Shown piece by piece: positions 53,819 to 62,419 of a DNA stretch of 64,000 bases. The position numbers and the translations under genes are program-made. How positions within the stretch are numbered: the first letter of the stretch is position 1; the number at the start of each line of letters is the position of its first letter. The notes below the pieces were generated by a model, which saw nothing but the letters and a program-made list of their open reading frames with translations, searched no databases and was not told the origin of the DNA. The stretch spans positions 62,001 through 126,000 of the forward strand of contig JADJMW010000005.1 of NCBI GenBank assembly GCA_016709385.1, read 5' to 3'. This DNA comes from Candidatus Rubrivivax defluviihabitans. GTDB taxonomy: Bacteria > Pseudomonadota > Gammaproteobacteria > Burkholderiales > Burkholderiaceae_C.

Positions 53819-54321
53819 CCGAGCAGATTCCGCGCTCCAAGCTGCTGTTTGCGCGCATCGTGGTCGGGCTGATGGCCGCGTTCGTGCTGGGCGGGATCCT
53901 GTGGTACGGGCTGGCGCCGGAAAACCTTGTGCGCGTCTGGCAGAACCTGGTCGACCGTCCCGGCGGGCCGATGGTCTTCCGCTTCTTCCTGCAGCCCACC
54001 ATGGCCACGATCGCCGCGGTCCTGAGTGGCATGCAGGACGCCAGGCTGGGGCGCACCCCGTTCCTGCACACCGTGCTCACCAACCCGGCCGAACGTGCGG
54101 GTCGACTGAACGAAGCGATGGTCGACACCTCGCGGATCATGCTTCTGGGCCTGATCATGGACGGCATCTACCAATACATCGAATTCGACACCTTCCACCC
54201 GGCCGAGGCCGTCATCGTCACGCTGCTGCTCGCCTTCCTGCCCTATCTGGTGCTGCGCGGGCTGGTCGCTCGCGTGGCGCGCCGGTGGGTGGGCCCTGGC
54301 ACCGTGAGGGGCGTCCGTTGA
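53815..54321 (+). CDS. Small inner-membrane protein of unknown function
   Basis: 168 residues with about four hydrophobic segments (IVVGLMAAFVLGGILWYGL; MATIAAVLSG; IMLLGLIMDGIYQYIEF; AVIVTLLLAFLPYLVL). A GTG start overlaps the receiver stop by 4 bp. No known family recognised. It leads directly (22 bp) into the SulP gene, so it is probably a partner in the same operon. Confidence 0.8.
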   Translation: MTEQIPRSKLLFARIVVGLMAAFVLGGILWYGLAPENLVRVWQNLVDRPGGPMVFRFFLQPTMATIAAVLSGMQDARLGRTPFLHTVLTNPAERAGRLNEAMVDTSRIMLLGLIMDGIYQYIEFDTFHPAEAVIVTLLLAFLPYLVLRGLVARVARRWVGPGTVRGVR

Positions 54322-54343
54322 CCAGGCATGAGGTCCGCCGGCC

Positions 54344-56116
54344 ATGACTGACGCCACGCGTTTGCAGCAGCTTCGGGCCAGGGCGCGGGGCCTGAAGCCC
54401 GATCGCTCCCTGCTGGCGTCCGACCTGGTCGCGGCGCTCACCTTCGCCGTCGTCAACGTGCCGCAGGCCATGGGCCACGCCCTGCTGGCCACTGTCAACC
54501 CGGTGCTGGGCATCTTCACGCTGATGGTCGCGGTGCCCGTCGGCGCCATCTTCAACAGCTCGGTGTTCATGAACGTGTCCAGCACCGCCGCGCTGTCGGT
54601 GGCCGCCGGCGTGGTGCTGCTGGAATTTCCGGCGGACCGCAAGGTGGAGGCACTGGTCGTGCTGGTGCTGCTGGTGGGCGTGATCCAGTTGCTGGCGGGC
54701 CTGTTCAAGCTGGGCTTCCTGGTGCGCTTCGTCTCCAACGCGGTGATGACCGGCTTCCTGAACGGCGTGGCGGTGTTGATCATCCTCGGCCAATTGAGCG
54801 ACCTGACCGGCTACGCCAGCCAGTTCTCGAACCGTGTCGCCCAGGCGCTGGACCTGCTGCTGCGCATCAACCAGATCGACCCCTGGGTCAGCGTGATCGG
54901 GCTGCTTTCGCTGGGGCTGATCGTCCTGCTGCTGTGGGTCGAGCGCTTGAAGCGCTTCGCCTTCATCATCGCCATCGCCGCGGCCACCGTGCTGCTCGTC
55001 GTGCTGACGATCCCCTCGCTGCCCTGGGCCGCCGCCTTCGCCGCCGTGCCCACCGTCGGCGACATCGCGTCGATTCCGCGTGCGCTGCCGCAGTTGGCCT
55101 TTCCCGATCTGTCGCTGGTCCCGGCGCTGCTGCTGCCGGCGTTCTCGGTGGCCGTCATCGGCCTCGTCCAGGGCGCCGGTGTCAGCCAGGGCACCCCCAA
55201 CCCCGACGGGCGTTACCCCAACGTGTCGCGCGACTTTCTCGGCCAGGGCGCGGCGAATATCGCCACCAGCCTGGCCAGCGGGATTCCGGCCGGCGGCTCG
55301 GTCTCGGGCACGGCGCTGGTGCTGAGCGCCGGCGGCAAGTCGCGCTGGGCCAATATCTTCGTCGGCCTGTTCGTCGCCGCCATCGTGCTGCTGGCGGCAC
55401 CGCTGGTCGAACTGGTGCCGATGCCCGCGCTGGCGGCGCTGCTGATCGTCGCGGGCTTCCAGGGCCTGCGCATACCGCAGGCCTTGATCGCGTGGAAGAC
55501 CGGCAGGATCTCGAAGATCGTCATGGCCGTGACCTTCGTCGCCACGCTGGTCGTTCCGCTGCAGTTCGCGGTGCTGTTCGGCATGGCGCTGAGCATCGTG
55601 CTGCACGTCTTCAGGCAGTCGAACAAGGTCGTCGTCAAGGAGTGGGTGCTGCAGCCGGGAGGCTTTCCGCTGGAGAGGCCGGCCCCCAGGCGCCTGCCCA
55701 GCCACCAGCTGACCGTGCTGCAGGTCTACGGCAGCCTCTTCTTCGCCGCGGCCAAGAATATCGAAGAGGTGCTGCCGGAAGTCGGCAACACCACCCGTGC
55801 CGTGGTCGCCATCAACCTGCGCGGCAAGAGCGAGATCGGAAGCACCTTCGTGACCGTGCTGCAGCGCTACTGCCTGGCGCTGCGTGCCCGCGACAGCCGG
55901 CTGATGCTGGTCGGCGTCGACCCGGTCGTCCTGGGCCAGCTCGCCAAGACCGGGATCCTGCGGGTGATCGGGGAGGAGAATGTCTTCCTCGCCACGCCGC
56001 AGCTGGGGGAGGCGCTCAACCGCGCGGTGGCGGCGGCGAACGCATGGATTGGCGAAAGCGCGGTGCCGGCGGTCGGCGGCGCGCCCACTGCAGCAGGAAG
56101 GCCAGACGATGAGTGA
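54344..56116 (+). CDS. SulP-family sulfate/anion transporter
   Basis: 590 residues with about 11-12 hydrophobic segments and a C-terminal STAS domain (about 455-565: HQLTVLQVYGSLFFAAAKNIEEVLP, VVAINLRGKSEIGSTFVTVLQRY, MLVGVDPVVLGQLAKTGIL). SulP features include NVPQAMGHALLATVNPVLGIFT at the first helices and the segment NSSVFMNVSSTAALSVAAGVVLL. Inner membrane. Known: SulP proteins move sulfate, bicarbonate or organic anions; sulfate is the natural guess beside two sulfatases. It overlaps the DUF202 gene by 8 bp. Confidence 0.93.
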   Translation: MTDATRLQQLRARARGLKPDRSLLASDLVAALTFAVVNVPQAMGHALLATVNPVLGIFTLMVAVPVGAIFNSSVFMNVSSTAALSVAAGVVLLEFPADRKVEALVVLVLLVGVIQLLAGLFKLGFLVRFVSNAVMTGFLNGVAVLIILGQLSDLTGYASQFSNRVAQALDLLLRINQIDPWVSVIGLLSLGLIVLLLWVERLKRFAFIIAIAAATVLLVVLTIPSLPWAAAFAAVPTVGDIASIPRALPQLAFPDLSLVPALLLPAFSVAVIGLVQGAGVSQGTPNPDGRYPNVSRDFLGQGAANIATSLASGIPAGGSVSGTALVLSAGGKSRWANIFVGLFVAAIVLLAAPLVELVPMPALAALLIVAGFQGLRIPQALIAWKTGRISKIVMAVTFVATLVVPLQFAVLFGMALSIVLHVFRQSNKVVVKEWVLQPGGFPLERPAPRRLPSHQLTVLQVYGSLFFAAAKNIEEVLPEVGNTTRAVVAINLRGKSEIGSTFVTVLQRYCLALRARDSRLMLVGVDPVVLGQLAKTGILRVIGEENVFLATPQLGEALNRAVAAANAWIGESAVPAVGGAPTAAGRPDDE

Positions 56117-56552
56117 CGAACGACCCACCGACGCACCGAGCCGATTCGAAGTCCGCGCGACCGCCAACGACCACTTCGCCTGGCTGCGCACGCGGCTCGC
56201 GGTGGAGCGCACGATGATGGCCTACATGCGCACCGCCATCTCGCTGATCGGTTTCGGCTTCGGCATCTTCCAGTTCGTCTACTCGCTGCAGAACGAGCCG
56301 GAGTTCGGCAGCGCGCGCTTTCCCAACTCGGCGTGGTACCTCGGGTTGTCGCTGATCGCCTGCGGCTTGCTGTCGGCGGCGTTCTCGCTGATGGAGTACC
56401 GGCGCCTGGTTCGCTACCTTCGGAGCGGCGGCTTCGCCGCGTTGGCCGGCCCCGACAAGGAGCAGCGACACACGCCGCTGCTGGCGGTGACCGGCGTGCT
56501 GATCCTCGTCGGGCTGTTCGCCTTCTTCGCCGTCCTGGCGCGCATGTTCTGA
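56109..56552 (+). CDS. DUF202 membrane protein
   Basis: 147 residues with the DUF202 pattern ANDHFAWLRTRLAVERTMMAYMRTAISLIGFGFGIFQFV and three membrane segments (about 37-60, 80-100, 120-145). Known: DUF202 domains are small inner-membrane proteins of unknown function, homologous to part of the eukaryotic VTC complex. It overlaps the SulP gene and is followed 32 bp later by the sulfatase maturase, suggesting it belongs to the transport or sulfatase unit. Confidence 0.9.
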   Translation: MSDERPTDAPSRFEVRATANDHFAWLRTRLAVERTMMAYMRTAISLIGFGFGIFQFVYSLQNEPEFGSARFPNSAWYLGLSLIACGLLSAAFSLMEYRRLVRYLRSGGFAALAGPDKEQRHTPLLAVTGVLILVGLFAFFAVLARMF

Positions 56553-56583
56553 ACGCGGCCTGCCGACGCCAGCGCCTCATCCC

Positions 56584-58065
56584 ATGTCCCCCCCGAGTTC
56601 CGTCTTGCCGACCGCCGTTCCGACCGGCGTGTCCAGCCCGCCGATGCCGGCCGACGGCCCGCCGGGCTTCCACCTGCTGGCCAAGCCGAGCGGGTCGACC
56701 TGCAATATCGACTGCACCTATTGCTTCTTCCTGTCCAAGGAGTCGCTGTATCCGAACGACCGGCATCGCATGTCGCAGGCCACGCTCGAGGCCTACCTCC
56801 GCCAGCTGCTCGAGTCGCACCGCACGCCGCAGGTGACGGTGGCGTGGCAAGGTGGCGAGCCCACGCTGATGAAGCTCGACTTCTTCCGCCGCGCGGTCGA
56901 ACTGGTCGAGCAGTTCCGCCAGCCCGGGCAGACGGTGCAGCACACCTTCCAGACCAACGGCCTGCTGCTCGACGACGAGTGGTGCGCCTTCTTCAAGGAG
57001 CACGGCTTCCTGGTGGGCCTGAGCGTCGACGGCCCGCGCGAGCTGCACGACACCTACCGCGTCGACCGCCGCGGCCAGGGCACCTTCGACCTGGTGATGC
57101 GCGGCTGGCGTTTCCTGCGCAAGCACGAGGTCGACTTCAACATCCTGTGCACGGTGAACGCCGCCAACCAGCAGCACGGCCGCACGGTCTACCGCTTCTT
57201 CCGCGACGAGTTGGGTGCCAAGTGGGTGCAGTTCATCCCCATCATCGAGCGCGCCACCGAACAGACGATCCAGATCGCCAACAAGGGCTGGAGCGAGCAG
57301 GCCGGCAAGAAGCGCCTGCTCTATACGCAGACCGGCAACCGGGTCACCGAGCGCACGGTGGGCGCCGAACAGTACGGCCGCTTCCTCGTCGACATCTTCG
57401 AGGAATGGGTGCGCCACGACGTGGGCCAGGTGTACGTGCAACTGTTCGACGTCACGCTGGAGGCCTTCTTCGGCCGCCACCTGCTGTGCATCCACGCCCC
57501 CACCTGCGGCTACGGCCCGGCACTGGAGCACAACGGCGATCTCTACGCCTGCGATCACTTCGTCGAGCCGAAGTACAAGCTCGGCAACATCCACCAGACG
57601 CACATGCTGGAACTGGTGGCGTCGGCGCGGCAACGCCAGTTCGGCCAGGACAAGCGCGACACGCTCACCGCGCAGTGCCGCGACTGCAAGGTGCTCAACT
57701 GGTGCAACGGCGGCTGCCCGAAGGACCGCTTCGCGCTGTCGCGCGACGGCGAGCCGGGCCACAACTACCTGTGCCCGGGGCTGGAGCTCTTCTTCACCCA
57801 CACCGGGCCGACCTTCAACGTCATGGTGCAGCTGCTGCGGCAGCGCCGCCCGCCCGCCGACGTGATGGCCTGGGTCGCCGAGCAGGATGCCAAGGGTGGA
57901 GCCTATCGGCCTTGCCCCTGCGGCAGCGGCAGGAAGTTCCGCTTCTGCCACGGCGACAAGACGCCGGTTTCGCCCTTCAGCGGGGTCGGCCCCGACACGG
58001 CGGCGCAGCGCGGAACAGGTATTTCCGGAACCGGATCGGAAGCAGTCGACCCGGCGTTTTTGTAA
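56584..58065 (+). CDS. Anaerobic-type (radical-SAM) sulfatase-maturating enzyme with a SEC-C tail
   Basis: 493 residues. Radical-SAM motif C40-x3-C44-x2-C47 in STCNIDCTYCFF, then QGGEPTLM for SAM binding. The SPASM-type cysteines are C-IHAPTCGYGPALEHNGDLYACDHFV and AQCRDCKVLNWCNGGCPKDRF, with YLCPGL beyond. Converts the Cys or Ser of a sulfatase to formylglycine without oxygen. Odd: a SEC-C-like zinc motif CPCGSGRKFRFCHG at about 444-459. The first 20 residues are low-complexity; Met21 (56644) is a possible start. It is directly upstream of its likely substrate, the arylsulfatase (20 bp). Confidence 0.92.
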   Translation: MSPPSSVLPTAVPTGVSSPPMPADGPPGFHLLAKPSGSTCNIDCTYCFFLSKESLYPNDRHRMSQATLEAYLRQLLESHRTPQVTVAWQGGEPTLMKLDFFRRAVELVEQFRQPGQTVQHTFQTNGLLLDDEWCAFFKEHGFLVGLSVDGPRELHDTYRVDRRGQGTFDLVMRGWRFLRKHEVDFNILCTVNAANQQHGRTVYRFFRDELGAKWVQFIPIIERATEQTIQIANKGWSEQAGKKRLLYTQTGNRVTERTVGAEQYGRFLVDIFEEWVRHDVGQVYVQLFDVTLEAFFGRHLLCIHAPTCGYGPALEHNGDLYACDHFVEPKYKLGNIHQTHMLELVASARQRQFGQDKRDTLTAQCRDCKVLNWCNGGCPKDRFALSRDGEPGHNYLCPGLELFFTHTGPTFNVMVQLLRQRRPPADVMAWVAEQDAKGGAYRPCPCGSGRKFRFCHGDKTPVSPFSGVGPDTAAQRGTGISGTGSEAVDPAFL

Positions 58066-58084
58066 TCACTGAATGGAGCAGACC

Positions 58085-59575
58085 ATGGCAACGAAGAAAC
58101 CCAACATCCTCGTCCTCTGGGGCGACGACGTGGGCTGGTGGAACATCAGCTACAACAGCCGCGGCCAGATGGGTTACCGCACGCCCAATATCGACCGCGT
58201 GGCCAACGAGGGCGTGGCCTTCACCGACTATTACGCGCAGCAGAGCTGCACGGCAGGACGCGCCGCGTTCATGACCGGCCAGAACCCGATCCGCACCGGG
58301 CTGACCAAGGTGGGCATGCCGGGTGCCACGAATGGCATTCAGGCGGAAGACCCGACCATCGCCGAGCTGCTCAAGCCGCTGGGCTATGCCACGGGCCAGT
58401 TCGGCAAGAACCACTTCGGCGACCGCGACGAGCACCTGCCCACGATGCACGGCTTCGACGAGTTCTTCGGCAACCTGTATCACCTGAACGCCGAGGAAGA
58501 ACCTGAAGACCCGGACTACCCGAAGGACCCGGAGTTCAAGAAGCGTTTCGGGCCGCGCGGCGTGCTGCATTGCAAGGCCGACGGCAAGGGCGGGCAGAAG
58601 GTGACCGACACCGGACCGCTGACGATCAAACGCATGGAGACCATCGACGACGAGGTGACCGAGCGCGCATTGCGCTTCATCGACGACGCGCACAAGGCCA
58701 AGACGCCGTTCTTCCTCTGGTACAACACCACGGCGATGCACTTCCGCACCCACTGCGCCGAGAAGCACAAGGGCAAGAGCGGCCAGGGCGACTACAACGA
58801 CGTGATGGTCGCGCACGACGAAAACATCGGCCTGATGCTGAACAAGCTCGACGAGCTGGGCATCGCCGACGACACCATCGTCATGTACTCGACCGACAAC
58901 GGCGTGCACTACAACACCTGGCCCGACGCCGGCATCACACCATTCCGTTCGGAAAAGAACACCAACTGGGAAGGCGGCTGGCGCGTGCCGTGCTTCGTGC
59001 GCTGGCCCGGCCAGTTCAAGGCCGGCACCGTGCTCAACGGCATCTTCAGCCATCAGGACTGGCTGGCCACCTTCCTCGCTGCCGCCGGCGTGCCGGACGT
59101 CAAGGAGAAGCTGCTCAAGGGCTACAAGGCGGGCAAGAAGACCTTCAAGGTCTGCATCGACGGCTTCAACATGCTGCCCTACCTCAAGGGCGAGGTGAAG
59201 GACAGCCCGCGGCAGTCGTTCTTCTACATCAGCGACGACGGCGACATCCTGGCCATCCGCATGCAGGACTGGAAGGTGGTGCTGATGGAGCAACGAGCCA
59301 AGCAGCTGGCGTGCTGGATGGAGCCCTTCGTGAAATTGCGGGTGCCGAAGATGTTTCATCTGCGGCGCGACCCGTTCGAGCGCGCCGACGAGAATTCCAA
59401 CACCTACTACGACTGGATGATCTCGCACGCCTACATCGTGTATCTGATGCAGGGCCTGGTCGCCGGGCAGATCGAGAACTTCGTGAAGTTCCCGCCGCGT
59501 CAGAAACCGGCCGCGTTCAATCTCGACCAGGTCATGCGTGACCTGGAAGAAGCAGGCGGCGGGCGCAACCACTGA
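58085..59575 (+). CDS. Arylsulfatase (formylglycine type), probably cytoplasmic
   Basis: 496 residues. Metal ligands D14-D15 in LVLWGDDVGWW, the formylglycine site C55-T-A-G-R59 in QQSCTAGRAAF, and a late metal pair in YSTDNGVHYNTWP. C-x-A-x-R is a form accepted by radical-SAM maturases, which fits the adjacent maturase. No signal peptide, so the enzyme is probably cytoplasmic, which would require uptake of the sulfate ester (SulP or another transporter). ATG 58085 is preferred because GGAG lies about 8 nt upstream; an ATG at 58073 is also open. The Ca2+-type active site is typical of type I sulfatases. Confidence 0.95.
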   Translation: MATKKPNILVLWGDDVGWWNISYNSRGQMGYRTPNIDRVANEGVAFTDYYAQQSCTAGRAAFMTGQNPIRTGLTKVGMPGATNGIQAEDPTIAELLKPLGYATGQFGKNHFGDRDEHLPTMHGFDEFFGNLYHLNAEEEPEDPDYPKDPEFKKRFGPRGVLHCKADGKGGQKVTDTGPLTIKRMETIDDEVTERALRFIDDAHKAKTPFFLWYNTTAMHFRTHCAEKHKGKSGQGDYNDVMVAHDENIGLMLNKLDELGIADDTIVMYSTDNGVHYNTWPDAGITPFRSEKNTNWEGGWRVPCFVRWPGQFKAGTVLNGIFSHQDWLATFLAAAGVPDVKEKLLKGYKAGKKTFKVCIDGFNMLPYLKGEVKDSPRQSFFYISDDGDILAIRMQDWKVVLMEQRAKQLACWMEPFVKLRVPKMFHLRRDPFERADENSNTYYDWMISHAYIVYLMQGLVAGQIENFVKFPPRQKPAAFNLDQVMRDLEEAGGGRNH

Positions 59576-59730
59576 CCGGCTCGTCCCTTCTGCCCCAGCG
59601 AAGGGCTCGCGGCCTGCCCTGAGGGCCGGGCGCACGGACTCGGCAGAACCGGGGGCCGATCGATCGATCGGTCGCCCGGGTCGCATCCTGTGCTCCCGGC
59701 CTGGATCTCTACACACAATGGGGGACTGCC
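59576..59730 (+). other. Short gap between the arylsulfatase and HAD genes
   Basis: 155 bp without a gene. A run of GATC steps (GATCGATCGATCGG) lies at about 59658-59671. No activator box is present, so the HAD gene is probably transcribed from upstream. Confidence 0.4.
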
Positions 59731-61029
59731 TTGAAGAAGGAATCACCCGCCGAAGTTCGGTCCAGCCCGCAGTCGACCGCCGACGCGGCGCTGGCCACCG
59801 ACCCACTTCCGTCCTGGAACGACGGGCCGGCCAAGCAGAGCATCCTGAGCTTCGTCGAGACGGTGACGCAGGACGGCTCACCGTCCTTTGTTCCTGTCTC
59901 CGAACGAATCGCCACCTTCGACAACGATGGCACGCTCTGGTGCGAGCAGCCGGCGCCCGTTCAGGCGTACTTCGCGCTCGACCGCGTGAAGGCGCTGGCG
60001 TCGCAGCACCCCGAGTGGAAGACCCGGGAACCGTTCGCCTCGCTGCTCCAGGGGGACCTGGGCGCGACGCTCGCCGGCGGTGACCAGGAGCTTCTCGAAA
60101 TCGTCATGGCCACCCACGCGGGCATGACCACCGCGGAGTTCGGGCGGATCGTGGAGGAGTGGATCGCCACCGCCAGGCATCCGGCGACCGGCAGGCTCTT
60201 CACCGAGATGACCTATGCGCCGATGCTCGAACTGCTCGCTTTCCTGCGCGCCAACGGGTTCCGGAACTACATCGTCACGGGCGGTGGCATCGAGTTCGTG
60301 CGCCAGTGGGGCGAGCGCGTCTACGGCGTCACGCCCGAGCAGGTGATCGGCAGCAGCATCAAGACGAAATTCGAGCTGCGCGACGGAAAACCGGTTCTCA
60401 TGCGCCTGCCGCACCTGAACTTCAACAACGACAAGGCCGGCAAACCGATCACCATCCACCAGCACGTCGGTCGCGCGCCCATTGCGGCCTTCGGCAACTC
60501 CGAAGGTGACCGGCAGATGCTGGAGTACACAACGGGTGGCGACGGCGCGCGCTTCGGACTGCTCGTCCTGCACGATGACGCAACGCGCGAGTACGCCTAC
60601 GGCCCGGTACTGGGCATGCCCCGGCCGCCGATCGGGGCCTTCACGCAGGCCCTCTACGAGCAGGCCCAGGGAGCCGGCTGGACCATTGTCAGCATGAAGA
60701 ACGACTGGAAGCAGGTCTTTCCGTTCGAGCCCGGTCCGGTCATCGACCCGCTTCTGATCGACTGCGTGTCGACGTTCGTGCAGAAGTCGGCCGGCGAACA
60801 TTTCAGTCCGCACGTCACCACGGGCATTGCGCCGCGTGACTACCTCGACACGATGCTCGCCGAGCCCTTCGAATCGTTCACGTTCTCGCCGGCAGGCGCG
60901 GCCGTGTACCAACTGGGTCAGTTCGGCACGGCGGCAAGAAAACTTCATGACTGGGGCCCGGAGCGCTCGGGTGGCGCCGTGTCCGAACGCCACGCGCGGC
61001 ATGACTCACCGAACGGGGCAAGCCAATGA
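59731..61029 (+). CDS. HAD-superfamily phosphatase with a C-terminal extension
   Basis: 432 residues. HAD motif I in ATFDNDGTLWCEQP (D-x-D-G-T), motif II Thr in NYIVTGGGIEF, motif III Lys around SSIKTKFELRDGK, and motif IV in AAFGNSEGDRQML. The HAD core ends near residue 310; the last 110 residues (SMKNDWKQVFPFEPGP and on) form an extra domain without an obvious match. The TTG start at 59731 is the most upstream credible one; no ATG in frame fits better. It overlaps the DUF1622 gene by 4 bp. Phosphoserine-phosphatase-like fold; substrate unknown. Confidence 0.85.
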   Translation: MKKESPAEVRSSPQSTADAALATDPLPSWNDGPAKQSILSFVETVTQDGSPSFVPVSERIATFDNDGTLWCEQPAPVQAYFALDRVKALASQHPEWKTREPFASLLQGDLGATLAGGDQELLEIVMATHAGMTTAEFGRIVEEWIATARHPATGRLFTEMTYAPMLELLAFLRANGFRNYIVTGGGIEFVRQWGERVYGVTPEQVIGSSIKTKFELRDGKPVLMRLPHLNFNNDKAGKPITIHQHVGRAPIAAFGNSEGDRQMLEYTTGGDGARFGLLVLHDDATREYAYGPVLGMPRPPIGAFTQALYEQAQGAGWTIVSMKNDWKQVFPFEPGPVIDPLLIDCVSTFVQKSAGEHFSPHVTTGIAPRDYLDTMLAEPFESFTFSPAGAAVYQLGQFGTAARKLHDWGPERSGGAVSERHARHDSPNGASQ

Positions 61030-61409
61030 GGGACTGGCTGGCGGTCTTCGCCGACCACTTGATCCTGGTCATCCATGCGATGGCCCTGCTGGTCGTCGCC
61101 TTCGGTACGGTGCAGGCCTTCGTGCAGGGCGTTCGCGCGATGTTCGAGCGCTCGCCCGCGGGTCACCGGTTCCACCACGCCTACGTTCAGTACGCACGCT
61201 GGCTGGTGGCGGCGCTGACCTTCCAGCTCGCGGCGGACATCGTCGAGACGGCCTTCACGCCGGAGTGGGACGAGATCGGGCGCCTGGCGGCGATCGCTGC
61301 GATCCGCACCTTCCTCAACTACTTCCTCGAACGCGACCTCGAGGCGGTCGAGAAGCGGACATTGGTCGAAGCCGACCGCGGACGCAAAGCCAGGGCGGCC
61401 GACGCGTAG
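61026..61409 (+). CDS. DUF1622 membrane protein
   Basis: 127 residues with the DUF1622 pattern: two membrane segments (HLILVIHAMALLVVAFGTVQAFVQG and ARWLVAALTFQLAADIVETAF) and the conserved RTFLNYFLERDLE before a polar tail. Function unknown. ATGA overlap with the HAD gene shows translational coupling. In the same cluster DUF202 and the small membrane protein at 53815 supply other small inner-membrane partners. Confidence 0.9.
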   Translation: MRDWLAVFADHLILVIHAMALLVVAFGTVQAFVQGVRAMFERSPAGHRFHHAYVQYARWLVAALTFQLAADIVETAFTPEWDEIGRLAAIAAIRTFLNYFLERDLEAVEKRTLVEADRGRKARAADA

Positions 61410-61413
61410 AGCC

Positions 61414-62238
61414 ATGAACCTCGCCGCATCCCGCCGAGCCGGTACCGGCCTTTGGGCGGCCGTTGCCGCCTGCCTGCTCGTCCTGCCGGGCGCGGCCGCT
61501 CATGCCGAGGGCCTGGACGCCATCCAGACGATCCTCGGCGACAGCGAGACGTCGCCGGTGCCGCAGGGCTGGACCGTCGGCGCTGCCGCCTACTCCGGGT
61601 CATCGCCCTACAGCGCGGGGTCGTCGACGACGATGGTCATTCCCGGCGGTATCTACGTCGGCGACGAGCTGATGTATCTGGGCGATCGCATCTTCTACAC
61701 CTTCGGCAGGCAGGGGCCGATCAGCTTCTTCGGCCGGCTGCGCGTCAGGCTGGGCAACCTCGACCCGGACGACAGCCCCGAATGGACGGGCCTGACGAGC
61801 CGCAAGGCGCAGCTCGAAGCCGGCCTGGGCGCCGTCATCGTGAGCCCGGTGGGGCTGTGGACCACGCGCTTCAGCAGCGACATCAGCGGCCGCAGCAAGG
61901 GCACGGAACTGCTGGTGAACTGGGCGGCGCCGATCATCGGCGAAGGCTGGATGGTCATGCCCGGCGTCGGCGTCCTGTGGCGCAACAGCAGGCTGGCCAA
62001 CTACTACTTCGGCGGCGTGTCGCCGGCCGAGGCGGCGCCGGGCCGGCCGGCCTACGACGTGGGCAACGCGTGGTCGCTGGCGCCGAGCCTGATCGCGTCG
62101 TGGCGGATCGACCGGCACTGGCTCGCCGGCGTGGTGCTCGCCTACGAACGCTTCTCGTCACCCATCGCCGACAGTCCGCTGATCCAGAAGACGGGGCGCT
62201 ACGACGCCCTGGTCGGCCTGGGGTACGTATGGCGATGA
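61414..62238 (+). CDS. MipA/OmpV-family outer-membrane protein
   Basis: 274 residues. Signal peptide to about residue 31 (LWAAVAACLLVLPGAAAHA). The MipA/OmpV core is recognised by GQ-like strands and by LWRNSRLANYYFGGVSPAEAAPGRPAYDVGNAWSLAPSLIASWRIDRHWLAG. It ends in VGLGYVWR, a variant of the terminal aromatic signature. Known: OmpV-like proteins are porin-like barrels or scaffolds for murein enzymes. Follows DUF1622 by 4 bp, the last gene in block C. Confidence 0.88.
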   Translation: MNLAASRRAGTGLWAAVAACLLVLPGAAAHAEGLDAIQTILGDSETSPVPQGWTVGAAAYSGSSPYSAGSSTTMVIPGGIYVGDELMYLGDRIFYTFGRQGPISFFGRLRVRLGNLDPDDSPEWTGLTSRKAQLEAGLGAVIVSPVGLWTTRFSSDISGRSKGTELLVNWAAPIIGEGWMVMPGVGVLWRNSRLANYYFGGVSPAEAAPGRPAYDVGNAWSLAPSLIASWRIDRHWLAGVVLAYERFSSPIADSPLIQKTGRYDALVGLGYVWR

Positions 62239-62364
62239 GCGCCCCCGACGGCCGCTTCGAAGGGGGCGCGTTCCTCCCCTGCGGAGGTGGTCACGCAGTG
62301 CCGGAAAGGATGTCCAGCCCGACGTCGCGGCGCCGTGACCGCGACGCCCGGCCTCGCGACGGCG

Positions 62365-62419
62365 CACTATTCCAAAGGCGAGTTCCCACCGGCGCCCAGG
62401 CGCGGTACGGTGCAGGGTG
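62365..62419 (+). promoter_or_regulatory. Conserved activator-box promoter, copy 4
   Basis: Box ACTATTCCAAAGGCGAG at 62365-62381, -35-like TTCCCA at 62382-62387 (shared with copy 1), 17-bp spacer, -10-like TACGGT at 62405-62410 (identical to copy 3), then 9 nt to the former receiver start at 62420. It lies about 175 bp ahead of the SHOCT gene. Confidence 0.72.
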
